Source: Phylloscopus collybita (taxonomy: Eukaryota; Chordata; Aves; Passeriformes; Phylloscopidae). Taken from it: a stretch of DNA of 64,000 nt. The stretch covers positions 186,001-250,000 of the forward strand of contig JAJNNQ010000098.1 in NCBI GenBank assembly GCA_027886175.1. The letters are read 5' to 3'. The position numbers were made by a program, and so were the translations under genes. Position 1 is the stretch's first letter. Every line of letters starts with the position of its first letter. The notes below the pieces were generated by a model. That model did not search any database. It worked only from the letters and a program-made list of their open reading frames with translations, and had not been told where the DNA came from. This document shows, piece by piece, positions 32,246 to 41,127 of the stretch.

Positions 32246-32557
32246 TGACGCTGTTCAAGATTAACAACGACACGGACTCCGACCTCAGAAGGCTGAAATG
32301 ACTCCAATCAATCTTTATTGCCCGGGAATTTCTTCCCTTTATACTATTTTACAAAGAACCCACCCAAGGGGTGGAAGAAAGACAAACTTCTTCGACTACA
32401 TTGGTCAAGTCAGAGGGACATCAAGCAAAGCTCCCTCCTAGGAAAAGGAATGCAAAACACAGGATACAGTTAGGAAAACATGTCCCTTGTTGACAGAACA
32501 GTGCCTGGGAAAGAGTTTCAGAGAAATCAAAACATCACAGTATGAACCATGACTACA
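32246..32557 (-). mobile_element. Class II provirus 5' LTR
   Basis: Partner of 19774-20077. It lies next to the primer site. The + strand end CCATGACTACA is followed directly by ERVL pol sequence. Confidence 0.88.
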
Positions 32558-32926
32558 GAGCTCCTACCTACAGTAGACGGAGATAAAGTCCCAGTGGTAC
32601 ATGTGAGAGGTTTGTTAGGGAAGACAGTTTGGATCAAATCTGCCTTGTGTACAGACAAACCCATCTGTGGGATTGTTTTTGCTCAGGGACCAGGTTGCAC
32701 ATGGTGGATAATGCAGAGAGATGGAACAACACGATGTATACCTTAGCAAGATCTGATTTTTGAGTGACAACTGTGAGTAAATGTCATTGTTCACTGAATG
32801 TTACTACCATTTTCTGTATATAGCTGTATACTGTATATATATGCATGTATAAGGTACGTGTGTGCAGAATTAGAATTTATTTAGTTCTGGTAGTAAGTTG
32901 ACGATATGGGGATAAGGGGTGGAAGT
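32558..32926 (+). pseudogene. ERVL pol tail and polypurine tract
   Basis: A short frame to 32746 (GDKVPVVHVRGLLGKTVW, ending at a TAG) has the look of an integrase C-terminal domain. Then non-coding sequence leads to a purine tract (ATATGGGGATAAGGGGTGGAAG region, about 32905-32926) next to the 3' LTR. This is all that remains of ERVL pol. Confidence 0.68.
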
Positions 32927-33193
32927 TGTCCTAGGGTGACTTTATGATGCTTGTATCCCCAATCGTCTGTTCTGTTTGTGCTGTATATTAAGTTCTGTAC
33001 CTTTAAAATGGTTCTGGGAGCAAAGGGGGAGAAAGAAGCAGCATGCAGTTTGTTTTGAGAAAACTGCCTGACTCCCACACGTCCTTGCTCCGGAGGTTCG
33101 TCTGAGGCACAGAGAGAGGTGGGACAGATCTCCTGTACTTTCCAGAGGAACCCCTTTGGGGGTTTCCTCCCAAATTTGCCTGAAACCAGGACA
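32927..33193 (+). mobile_element. ERVL provirus 3' LTR (short form)
   Basis: TGTCCTAGGGTGACTTTATG to GAAACCAGGACA, 267 bp, the same length and internal deletion as the 5' LTR. It diverges from that copy at scattered sites, so the insertion is older than ERV-C. Confidence 0.9.
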
Positions 33194-33528
33194 GAAGAAT
33201 ATGGAACTGTTGGAGCGAGTCCAGACGAAGGCCACAAAGTTGATAAGAGGTCTGGAGCACCTCCCTTATGAAAACAGGCTGAGAAAATTTGGGCTGTTCA
33301 GCCTGGAGAAGATTGCATAGCAACCTTCCAGTACCTGAAGGGGGCCTACAGATAAGACAGAGAGGGAGTCTTCATCAGGAACTGTAGTGATAGGACAAGG
33401 AGTAATGGGTACAAACTGAAAGAGGGGAAATTCAGAGTAGATATTAGGAAGAAATTCTTTACTGTGAGGGTGGGTGAGACACTGGAACAGTTTGCCCAGG
33501 GAGGTTGTGGATGCCCCAAACCTGGCAG
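33194..33528 (+). mobile_element. CR1 LINE, right half
   Basis: Resumes the CR1 interrupted at 17463 (GGAACTGTTGGAGCGAGTCC, then TAGTGATAGGACAAGGAGTA, AGGAAGAAATTCTTTACTGT). It is cut before its 3' terminus by the ERV-D LTR. Confidence 0.9.
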
Positions 33529-33887
33529 TGTTGCCAAAATTCACTGAAAACCAGTCAAATAAGACTCCTTAACACAAATTCAGTGTTAAGAAGGGCATTA
33601 TTTATTACAGGCCTCTGGGCCTTGCATGCACGGGATCTTCTACAAGTGAGAAGTAAGTCTACTGCTTATATGCAGTTACCACATGAATATTATGATTTGC
33701 TCATTACCATAAAACCCTCCTGAAGTTCCCAGATTCAGTTCTTGTTATGGCTGTGGCTGCATTCCTAAGACAGATGTCTTCCCCTTATCTTCCAACTGTC
33801 CTTGCTGAGAAAGCAAATCCCACATACCCTGTTTGTTGCTAAAAGTACACAGGCACAGTAGAAATTGGATTAAGCCTTTTTGTACCA
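33529..33887 (-). mobile_element. ERV-D 3' LTR
   Basis: The + strand runs TGTTGCCAAAATTC to TTTTTGTACCA. On the minus strand a purine tract (AAAGGGAGGAAT) ends just before it, and AATAAATAATG lies near 33600. It is 359 bp and abuts the CR1. Confidence 0.82.
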
Positions 33888-33899
33888 ATTCCTCCCTTT

Positions 33900-35420
33900 G
33901 AAACTTCTCAAATTCTTTTAGGCCATTTGACAAGTTTCAACTCAGGTTTTATCTATAGTCACATATATTCCTGAAAGATTATGACTGATCATTTTGCAAA
34001 CACAACCAAATAGCAAGACCAATAATTATTACAATTACAATCACAATTATGATTGTTTCCAGTATTCCACCCAGTCATCCTATTCCACTCAGAGACCATC
34101 CTCTTATTCCTTGAAGAATTTTATTGAACCAATTAGTTTCAGAGGCCATTCTGATAGCATTGCTACCTTCAGCAACTTGCCGCATTTTGTCAAGTTGTTT
34201 TTGGAGATCTGTTACATTTGGGATGTGTACACAACAATGTTCTCTATTCAATTTTAAATACCCACAAACCCCTTGTTCTTTGGCCAGCAATAGATCTAAG
34301 GCCAGTCTGTTTTGTTATATCAATTTAGTATTTGCCTGTATTTCCCTATTTATAATTTGAAATCCTCTTTCTGTGGCTTAGGATAGTTTCTTTACTTGCC
34401 AAGTTAGATTATCTAACAAAATTATGTTTTCCAGAGCTATGGCTCCTGGCAAGAGCAAAATCTGCAGGGCCCATCCAAACTGTGTGGAAGCTGAAGGCCC
34501 TGTCCATTAATCCTCGGTGTCTCATTTTACCATATCCCAGTATTGGGCTTTTATGGGGCTTCTTCCCCAAGTTGGCATAAGGCTAATAACTCTGAGGTAA
34601 CTTGCCTGGTGGTGGGTCCAAACACTAGTCAGGTGGTCTAATATCTGCCTGAGGTAGCCCAAACAGTATAACCTGGGGAAGGAACTTCAGAGATTTAACA
34701 CAATTTAAAGTTTGGTTACTTCAATTTACAAGTAATTTGGCCATCCAGTTTATGGCGCTGGGCTGACTTCCGTTGTTTTGTTTTTCTCCACACCTCCATT
34801 GATTTTTACTTAGATTATACATAGGTGTGATTCCCCAATCTAGACAACATCCCACCTCCCCCAAGTATTTCCATTGTCCTTCTAAGGGCTTCATCCAGGT
34901 ATGAGGCTTGCTTCAGAGAGTTTAATACTCTCGCAAATTTGAAACATTTTGGGTGTGATTTTTAGTAACACATAAATCTAAAAACCTGGTTGCTTCTCCT
35001 CCTGAGGCTGCTAAGGCAAATTCTAAAAAATGTTGTTTGAGACTATGGGACCCTGTTGGATGCTCCTTACCTCCCTTTTTTCCCAGAAATAGTTCTATTA
35101 TCTCCTGGCCACCAAGCTGTTAGATCCTCAAGAATACCATCTCCTCTTTGCCTACATCTCTCTGTCTCATCCAAATAGTGGGTGATATTTGCCTTTGCTA
35201 TTGCATTAGTCAGATTATCATATTGAGTCACTCTTGACACATCTATAGGGATAATTCCCCAAGGAATAAGTTCCCCTGCTGAACTGGGGATAGGGAGGAA
35301 GGCTGTAATACTGGACAGATTGCCCATCTTACCAAACCCTTGGATTAAAGTCAATATTAAATTTTCTTCAACACCTCCACCTAAAGATAGAAAGATTCCC
35401 ATAAACATTAGTCTGTACAT
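33900..35420 (-). pseudogene. env: ERV-D env remnants
   Basis: The N-terminal frame 35420-35067 begins with a signal-like hydrophobic stretch and has several N-glycosylation sites. A later frame, 34290-34075, contains the TM ectodomain with the gammaretroviral C-x6-CC signature (CGYLKLNREHCC). The rest is broken, and no full surface domain or anchor can be read. A class I fusion glycoprotein in origin, unlike the ERV-C env. Confidence 0.75.
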
Positions 35421-37130
35421 TTTGCTGCTCGTTTACTGATGTCTTCGAAATTTTCAGCCACAGGGATGCAGTGTTTTCCATTGTCCACTCTGAGTCAGGA
35501 GCCCTCTTAATTTGGGCGCAATGTATCCAGGAGTTAATTCCTTTCACCTTCACTGCTGTTCTTGTAGTCAACAGAACTAGATAAGGTCCTTTCCACTGCT
35601 CCTGAAATGGTTCAGATTTTCAGGTCTTGATGTATATGAGACCCCTGGGCTGAAATGAATGAACTGGGGTGTCTAGGGTAAGAGGTTCTGAGAGAATGAT
35701 AAATTTTTTTAGTTCATTCAAGGATTTCCCCAATTAAACTAAATATTGTTCTATTTCCTGATTCCCAATTTGTTCTTCAGATCCAGGGAAAGCTGTAACA
35801 GAATACGGTCTTCCAAACATCAACTCATACAGGCTCACCATCAGTTCAGTATGGGGTTGCACTCTAATTCATAACAAAGCTAATGGTAACACCTGTGGCC
35901 ATTTCAAAAAAGTTTCCTGACAAATTTTGCTAATTTGTCTCTTTAAAGTTTGATTCATTTGCTCAGCCCTTCCACTAAATTGTGGTCTCCATGGAGTATG
36001 TAAATCCTGACTTATACCCAACTGTTTACTAAGTTGCTGTAACACTTCAGATATAAAATGATGTCCCCCATCAGATAGCATCCCTATAGGCACTCTGAAC
36101 CTGAGTATGATCTCTTTGAGGAGTACATTGGAAACTTCTCTAGCCCTGTTGGTGTGACAGGGGAAAGCTTCTGGCCACCCAGAAAAGGTATCCACTAATA
36201 CTAGGAGATGCCTGTTTTCTTGTTGGCGTGGTAGCTCAGAAAAATCAATTTGCCAGTACTCCCCGTGAGTGTTTCCTCTTTTAATAATCCATGTAGGTTA
36301 TCTTTTTGAATTCAAAGGGTTATTTTTAAGACATATCAGGCAATTTTCTGTAACAGACCTGACAATTTTTGTCATCCAAACACTGAGTATCTGAGTCCAT
36401 AGACTTGGCATCATAGCATCAATTCCCCAGTGGGTTTGCTGGTGTTTCTCTTTTAGTTTGTAACATCAGTTGTGGTGGGACTAGGACCTGGTTATTGGGA
36501 GTTCCCAGCCATCCACCCTCTTTATTCTGGGCTTTTAGATAAGTAGTGAATTTTAAATCTGCTTGACTATATCCAAGGCTACCTTCTGGCAGTGACATAG
36601 CCTTATCAGGTATTAATGCTAAGGTGCCTTACTGTGCAACCTTTCGTGCTGCTTTATCTGCAAGTCTATTTCCTATATGAATTCGGGAATCCCCACACTG
36701 GTGTACCTTGCAGTGTAGTACAGCTACTTCTTTGGGCAGTTGGATAGCATCAAGAAGGGACAATATTTCTTGTTTATATTTAATGGGAGATTCTTGTGCT
36801 ATTAATAGGCCTCTTTCCTTCCATATAGCTCCATGGGCATGAACAATGCTAAAAGCATATTTCAAGTTGGTCTTTTCCCTGCTGCCAATTCCAGGTTTCT
36901 TCATAGGGCTATGAGCTCTGGCTTTTGTGCTGAGGTGTCCGTGGGCAGCAGTGCAGCTTTTATTATCTTGGTTGACATGACTACAGCATAGCTGGCTCTT
37001 CATTTTCCATCTTGCACCAAGCTACTTCCATCTGTAAAGAACTCTGGATCTTCAATGGGTGTGTCTTGTAGGCCTGGTCGCCTTGCATAAACTTGCTCAA
37101 TTGTCTGTAAGCAGTCATGGGTTAGCTGTT
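35421..37130 (-). pseudogene. pol: ERV-D RNase H and integrase
   Basis: RNase H pieces lie at 37003-36629 (AHGAIWKERGLL, VHQCGDSR). An integrase core lies at 36195-35869 with DTFSGWPEAF, MLSDGGHHF (the second catalytic Asp) and the conserved PQFSGRAEQMN (catalytic Glu). The C-terminal domain lies at about 35571-35490. Stops separate these. They parallel the ERV-C proteins closely enough to place both in one broad lineage. Confidence 0.82.
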
Positions 37131-37480
37131 CATCCCCTTGAATCAGGGTGTTCAGGAATTAGGCTGAATTTACCGCTGTGGTTAATTTCAGCTCCACATC
37201 ATCTTGCTCCATTAAAATAGTCTGATACTTCAGCATATGACTCAGGGAAAGCCAATGTCCCCCTTTTTGTCCTAATGCAGTGGTTACTGTGTGTGGAGTG
37301 TACTCTGCTATCTTTTGTCCCAAAGTCAATTTCCTGGCCTCTTGGATGAGGAGAACAGTCACCACTATGGCTTGCAGGCATCTGGGCCATCCCTGGCTGA
37401 CCTTGTCAAGCTGTTTTGAAAAGTACCCCACAGGCCTCTTGAAGTCGTCTACCTTCTGAGCCAGAACTCTGAAGGCTAGG

Positions 37481-37801
37481 TGAAATACTCCCCCACCCGC
37501 CCTCCTGGGCTTTCTGTGGCCAGCTCAGTTTCTCGAGGGGCTTTGGAGGAATATCTCAGGGGACAGGGTAAAAGATTCTAAAAGAGGATCTTACCCCAGG
37601 ATCAGTCCAAGGCTTTATTCTCAAAGGGTTCCAGGGAAGAGAGCGAACAAGGAAGAAGCATGGGTTTATCTAGTCTCTGTCTCAGGATAGATAACTGGCC
37701 TTGAGCCAATAGGTTAAAGATAAGGGAAGAAAGGGTCAAACTAAATGGTCACAAGCTTTAGGGGGTTCTGGGGAAAAAACATTCTCCAGAGGAATACAAC
37801 A
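37481..37801 (-). mobile_element. Solo LTR in ERV-D RT, 6-bp TSD
   Basis: TGAAATACTC to AATACAACA (321 bp), flanked by GCTAGG on both sides (37475-37480, 37802-37807). On the minus strand AATAAAGCC lies near 37610. A six-base duplication is typical of class II integrases. Confidence 0.88.
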
Positions 37802-38066
37802 GCTAGGTGCTGTCATTCGTGCACAAAAAGCTCAAAGGGCTTTGTTAAGTCTGGAAGTGCTAAGGCAGGTGCAGACATCAAGGCTAGCTCTAAGTTATGG
37901 AATGCATGTTCACTCTGAGGAGTCCAAATCAAAGGTCCTTCCAGGGCCGCCTTTAAAAGCTCATACAGTGGTTTAACTAAAATTTCATCATTTGAAACCC
38001 ACAATCTGCATCATCCAGCCATACCCAAGAATGCTCTTAAATCTCAGGCAGTCACAGGTTGGGGTA

Positions 38067-38596
38067 TAAATCCAGCTGGTGCTGGGGTTCGCAGAGGGCT
38101 CTGAGGCACCCCGAGAGTATCTCGTTAAAGACACCCTGGGGGGTCAGCACAGCCCTGTCAGCTGGAGAGAAGGCCTCGGCAGAGAGCAGGTAGTGATTTT
38201 AGCTCAGTGATTTAGCTCAGTGATTCCAGCCCTGCTCCTGCGAGGTTTCTTCTCTGTTGACCGGCCCGGGAGAGAGAGAGGAAGACTTCGTCTGGCAAAT
38301 TCCGCAGAAGGTAGTTTTATTATGAGGGTCCAGCGAAGGGAGCCAGGACGACAAAACTCCCTCCAGACCAGGGAAACCCAGGGGTTTTATGGGACACCAA
38401 AAGGGGGAGGGAAAGGGTACAAAGCCAATTGTTTAAGACAGATCTGCATAAAATCTCGAAGGGGCTTCTGGGTCTATCCAAAAAGTCGCCGTGACCAAAA
38501 GCTTTCCCTTATCTTAAGGGCTCTGCAGAGAGATTGTGCAATCCCTCTCAGGCTGCTCTCCAGGGCAGGGCCACAGGAGCTTTGTCCACCCCCACA
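38067..38596 (-). mobile_element. Second solo LTR in ERV-D RT, 6-bp TSD
   Basis: Flanked by GGGGTA (38061-38066, 38597-38602). It ends CCACCCCCACA; the left end is TAAATCC rather than TG, which suggests a mutated terminus. The minus-strand poly(A) signal is AATAAAAC near 38315. About 530 bp. Confidence 0.82.
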
Positions 38597-39381
38597 GGGG
38601 TACCTGGCAAATGGCTTATTTTCTGTCCATTCCTAATTTCCACTGTCTTGGTATTTCTTCAAATCCTTGGTAGGTAACTTGCTGCTTCATGATCTGAGCT
38701 TTTTTCCCAAGACAATTTGTAGCCTCCTTGGCCTAGAAAATTTAGAAGACTGATAGTCAATTCCATATACTTTTCATTAGTTTCAGTTGCTAGCAAGATG
38801 TCATTAACATACTGCAGGACCAACCCTTCAGGGTTGTCCTTTTTCCAGACCTCTAATTCTTTTGCCAGTTGGTTCCCAAAAATCCTTGGACTATTTCTAA
38901 ATCCTTACAGTAACACAGTCCAGGTAAGCTGAGTCTTCTGGCCAGTTTGAGGATTTTCCCATTCAAAGGCAAAAATGCCCTGATTTTGCTTATCAAGAGG
39001 TATGCAAAAGAAAGCATCCTTCAGATCTATTACTGTAAACCATTGGTGATATTCCATAAGGGCTGTTAACAGCGTATAAAGATTGGCTACAACAGGGTGG
39101 ATATCCTGAACTATTTGATTGCTCACTCGTAGGTCTTGTACCAGCCTGTATTTATTCATCCCAGGCTTTTTAACTGGCAAAATAGGAGTGTTATAGTCTG
39201 ACTCACATTCTATCAATAATCCAAATTCCCTGAAATTTTCTATTAGACTCTTGATTCCCCTTCTAGCTTCTAATTTTAAAGGATACTGCTTCTGCCTTAC
39301 GGGCTTTGATACAGGTTTTATGGTAATGCTTACAGGCTGAGCTTGTTTGGAATGGCCTGGACTTCCACTGGCCCAAAACAT

Positions 39382-39921
39382 GGGTGTTACTGCATTTTCT
39401 ACTGCTTATGATATTCCTCCAGAATTGTCTGATTCTATTGTTCCCTGCAACATAAAAGTCCTTGCCTCAATGGCTTTAGTCTCAGGTACGAATAATTGTA
39501 CTTCTCCATCTTTAAATACAATCTGAGCCTCCAATTTACTTAATGGGTTGCTTCCCTAAAGAGGAACCAGGTACTCCGACATATATAAAAGTTGGTGTGT
39601 TAACTTTGTTGGCTTAAATTTACAATCTTGCCTACAACTTTTCCACACAAAACCCTTGCTTGTGAAAAACTGTATACGCACAGTGTGGTATGATGCTTTT
39701 AAAAGCAGACACCTGTAGCTACAGGTTTCCTAGCATGTGTAGCTCCAATCTTAGTCTTGTTACAGTCACAGTATGCTATTAGTTCCTGTAGGTAACAATT
39801 ACAAGAGAATATTGTCTTTTTGAAAATGCCATTTCCAATCTTTTGTGATTTTTGAGGGAGGTGTGACAGATACATCCCAAGGCCTCAGAACCAGCTGCTG
39901 ACAAATCCCAAACTTTTTTGT
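39382..39921 (-). pseudogene. pro: ERV-D protease remnant
   Basis: Readable in pieces parallel to the ERV-A protease end (PLSKLEAQIVFKDGE). No intact active site is visible, and the upstream part beyond about 39660 is not recognisable. Confidence 0.6.
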
Positions 39922-40496
39922 TGTTGGAAGTTGTTATAAATGCATATTATAAAGTTGGCTTTTCGCAAATATTAAGGTGAATGCTATATGTATAATAACT
40001 TTGCTGTAAGGATATAGTTTTTATTTCTGCTATTCGCAAAATTTGGACATGGTAGTAAGATAGCTGATATATAGTTATGCTTGTAATTGAATGGCCTGTT
40101 TGGTTGAGATAACATCCAGCGAACATATGATGAGGACCTTGCTGCTGACACGCCAATGATCAACACCGACCGTCTGTGGAAAGTATGGGCCAAGGCCCAA
40201 GCTGGAGGTGATAATGAAGACACAGCCAAGAAATACGCATGCTCTAAAAAGGCAGACCCAAGGAGGGACCATGCTAAACAGTTCCTGAAATATGAAAACT
40301 AGTTTGTAGAAAAGTGTGAATATGATGCAATAGAAAGGGTATTTAAAGAATGTTTCTGAAATAGCAGGTGTGCACTTGGCTAAATGCCAAGTCACCTGGC
40401 CATCAATCCTTTGATTTTTTTGTCTCCTAATTGTCTTATTTTTTTATTAAACCTATTTCTTAAAATTTACCAAGAAAGTGAACTTTGTTTTTCACA
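39922..40496 (+). mobile_element. LTR immediately upstream of PAIP1
   Basis: TGTTGGAAGTTG to GTTTTTCACA, 575 bp, with ATTAAAC near 40446 close to the 3' end. That end resembles the one at 9864-10599. It is in the same orientation as PAIP1, and its end lies about 410 bp before the PAIP1 start codon. No target duplication was found, so it may be the joint of a larger rearrangement with ERV-D. Confidence 0.7.
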
Positions 40497-40559
40497 AAGT
40501 CAAGCCCGTGCTGGGGGAGAAGAGGAGGAAGCTGACTCATCAATTCTGAACAGGTGAGG

Positions 40560-40904
40560 TTGGCTACACAGCCCGACATCCAGGCGAGAGCCTTTAACTC
40601 CTAGCAGCCGAGCTGATGGGAACAACTCCCTCGCCTGACCCCAATCTGTGGGTGACACTAGCGCCTGACGGGCCGTGCTCCTCCCCCTCCCGGCGGCGGT
40701 TGGTGCAAGGCCTCAATGCCACCGAGGTTGCTATGGCGACGGGTGTTGCGAGGTCGCGAGGGGGCGCTGTGAGCCGGCCTGGGTCGCGACCATCGTGGCT
40801 GTGGGGGGGGGTGTGAAACTGAAAGTGAAGTGCTCGGGCCGCGGCGAAGCGAGATTGAGTCGCTGGCTCCTTCCCATGAGAGCCTGAGCCACCCCGACCC
40901 GAGT
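40560..40904 (+). promoter_or_regulatory. PAIP1: PAIP1 CpG-rich promoter and 5' UTR
   Basis: GC- and CpG-rich sequence directly precedes the start codon, continues through exon 1 to about 41300, and contrasts with the AT-rich surroundings. No TATA box is seen, as expected for a housekeeping gene. The transcription start cannot be fixed from sequence. Confidence 0.7.
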
Positions 40905-41127
40905 ATGTCGGATAGTTTCGACCGAGCTCCAGGTGCTGGCCGGGGCCGGGGTCGCGCTGCCCTTAGCGGCGCGGACGCGTTGGAGAGCGGTGGTGAAGCC
41001 TGTCTTGGGGGTAGTGGTTCCCACAGTTCAGTCTCGGCCGAAAAGCAGCATAACAGGGGCGGCCTATTGCTGCAGCAGGAACCGTTGCGACCTCCGAAGA
41101 CAGCGCCGCTGAGCACCGGAAACGCAG
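40905..41127 (+). CDS. PAIP1: PAIP1 exon 1
   Basis: 74 codons plus one base: Arg/Gly-rich start and a low-complexity linker. The donor CGCAG|GTACTGG is acceptable but weak. The frame continues correctly into exon 2. Confidence 0.9.

Larger units (their letters stand above)
19774..32557 (-). mobile_element. Class II (beta/alpha-like, ERVK-type) provirus without env
   Basis: On the minus strand: 5' LTR (32557-32246), tryptophan-type primer site (32243-32225), leader, gag (interrupted by the gamma-like provirus 25860-31947, resuming 25859 to about 23133), dUTPase, a truncated protease, RT-RNase H-integrase (about 22700-20136), polypurine tract and 3' LTR (20077-19774). A dUTPase before pol is a betaretroviral trait, while the Trp primer site is like alpharetroviruses. 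Pol ends 60 bp from the LTR, leaving no room for env. Outer flanks do not match each other. Confidence 0.87.
17464..33193 (+). mobile_element. ERVL-like (class III) provirus, host of nested insertions
   Basis: Paired 267-bp LTRs (17464-17730 and 32927-33193) share the same sequence type. Flanks GAAGG (17459-17463) and GAAGA (33194-33198) form a 5-bp duplication with one change, and the CR1 is continuous across the gap. Inside, in order: primer site, hydrophobic pre-gag frame, gag, then foreign LTR and ERV DNA (19442-32557), a short pol tail and a polypurine tract. Most of pro-pol (several kb) is missing, so deletion accompanied or followed the nested insertions. Confidence 0.87.
37159..39381 (-). 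pseudogene. pol: ERV-D reverse transcriptase, split by two solo LTRs
   Basis: The frame 39381-38905 covers the RT fingers and palm start (KQYPLKLEARRG, NTPILPVKK, FTVIDLKDAFFCIPL). The YVDD position near 38815 reads QYVNDILLA, so the second residue pair has Asn where Asp is catalytic. Further parts lie at 38800-38603, 38060-37808 and 37474-37159, between the LTR insertions. Removing each LTR with one duplication rejoins RT sequence, for example AICQVP with QPVTA. Confidence 0.85.
33529..39921 (-). mobile_element. ERV-D: gamma-like ERV, 3' LTR to protease
   Basis: On the minus strand: protease (39921-39382), RT (39381-37159, holding two solo LTRs), RNase H (about 37130-36629), integrase (about 36330-35460), env (35420 to about 33900), purine tract and 3' LTR (33887-33529). 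Gag and the 5' LTR are missing; an unrelated LTR begins at 39922. Many stops and shifts make it one of the older ERVs here. Confidence 0.86.
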
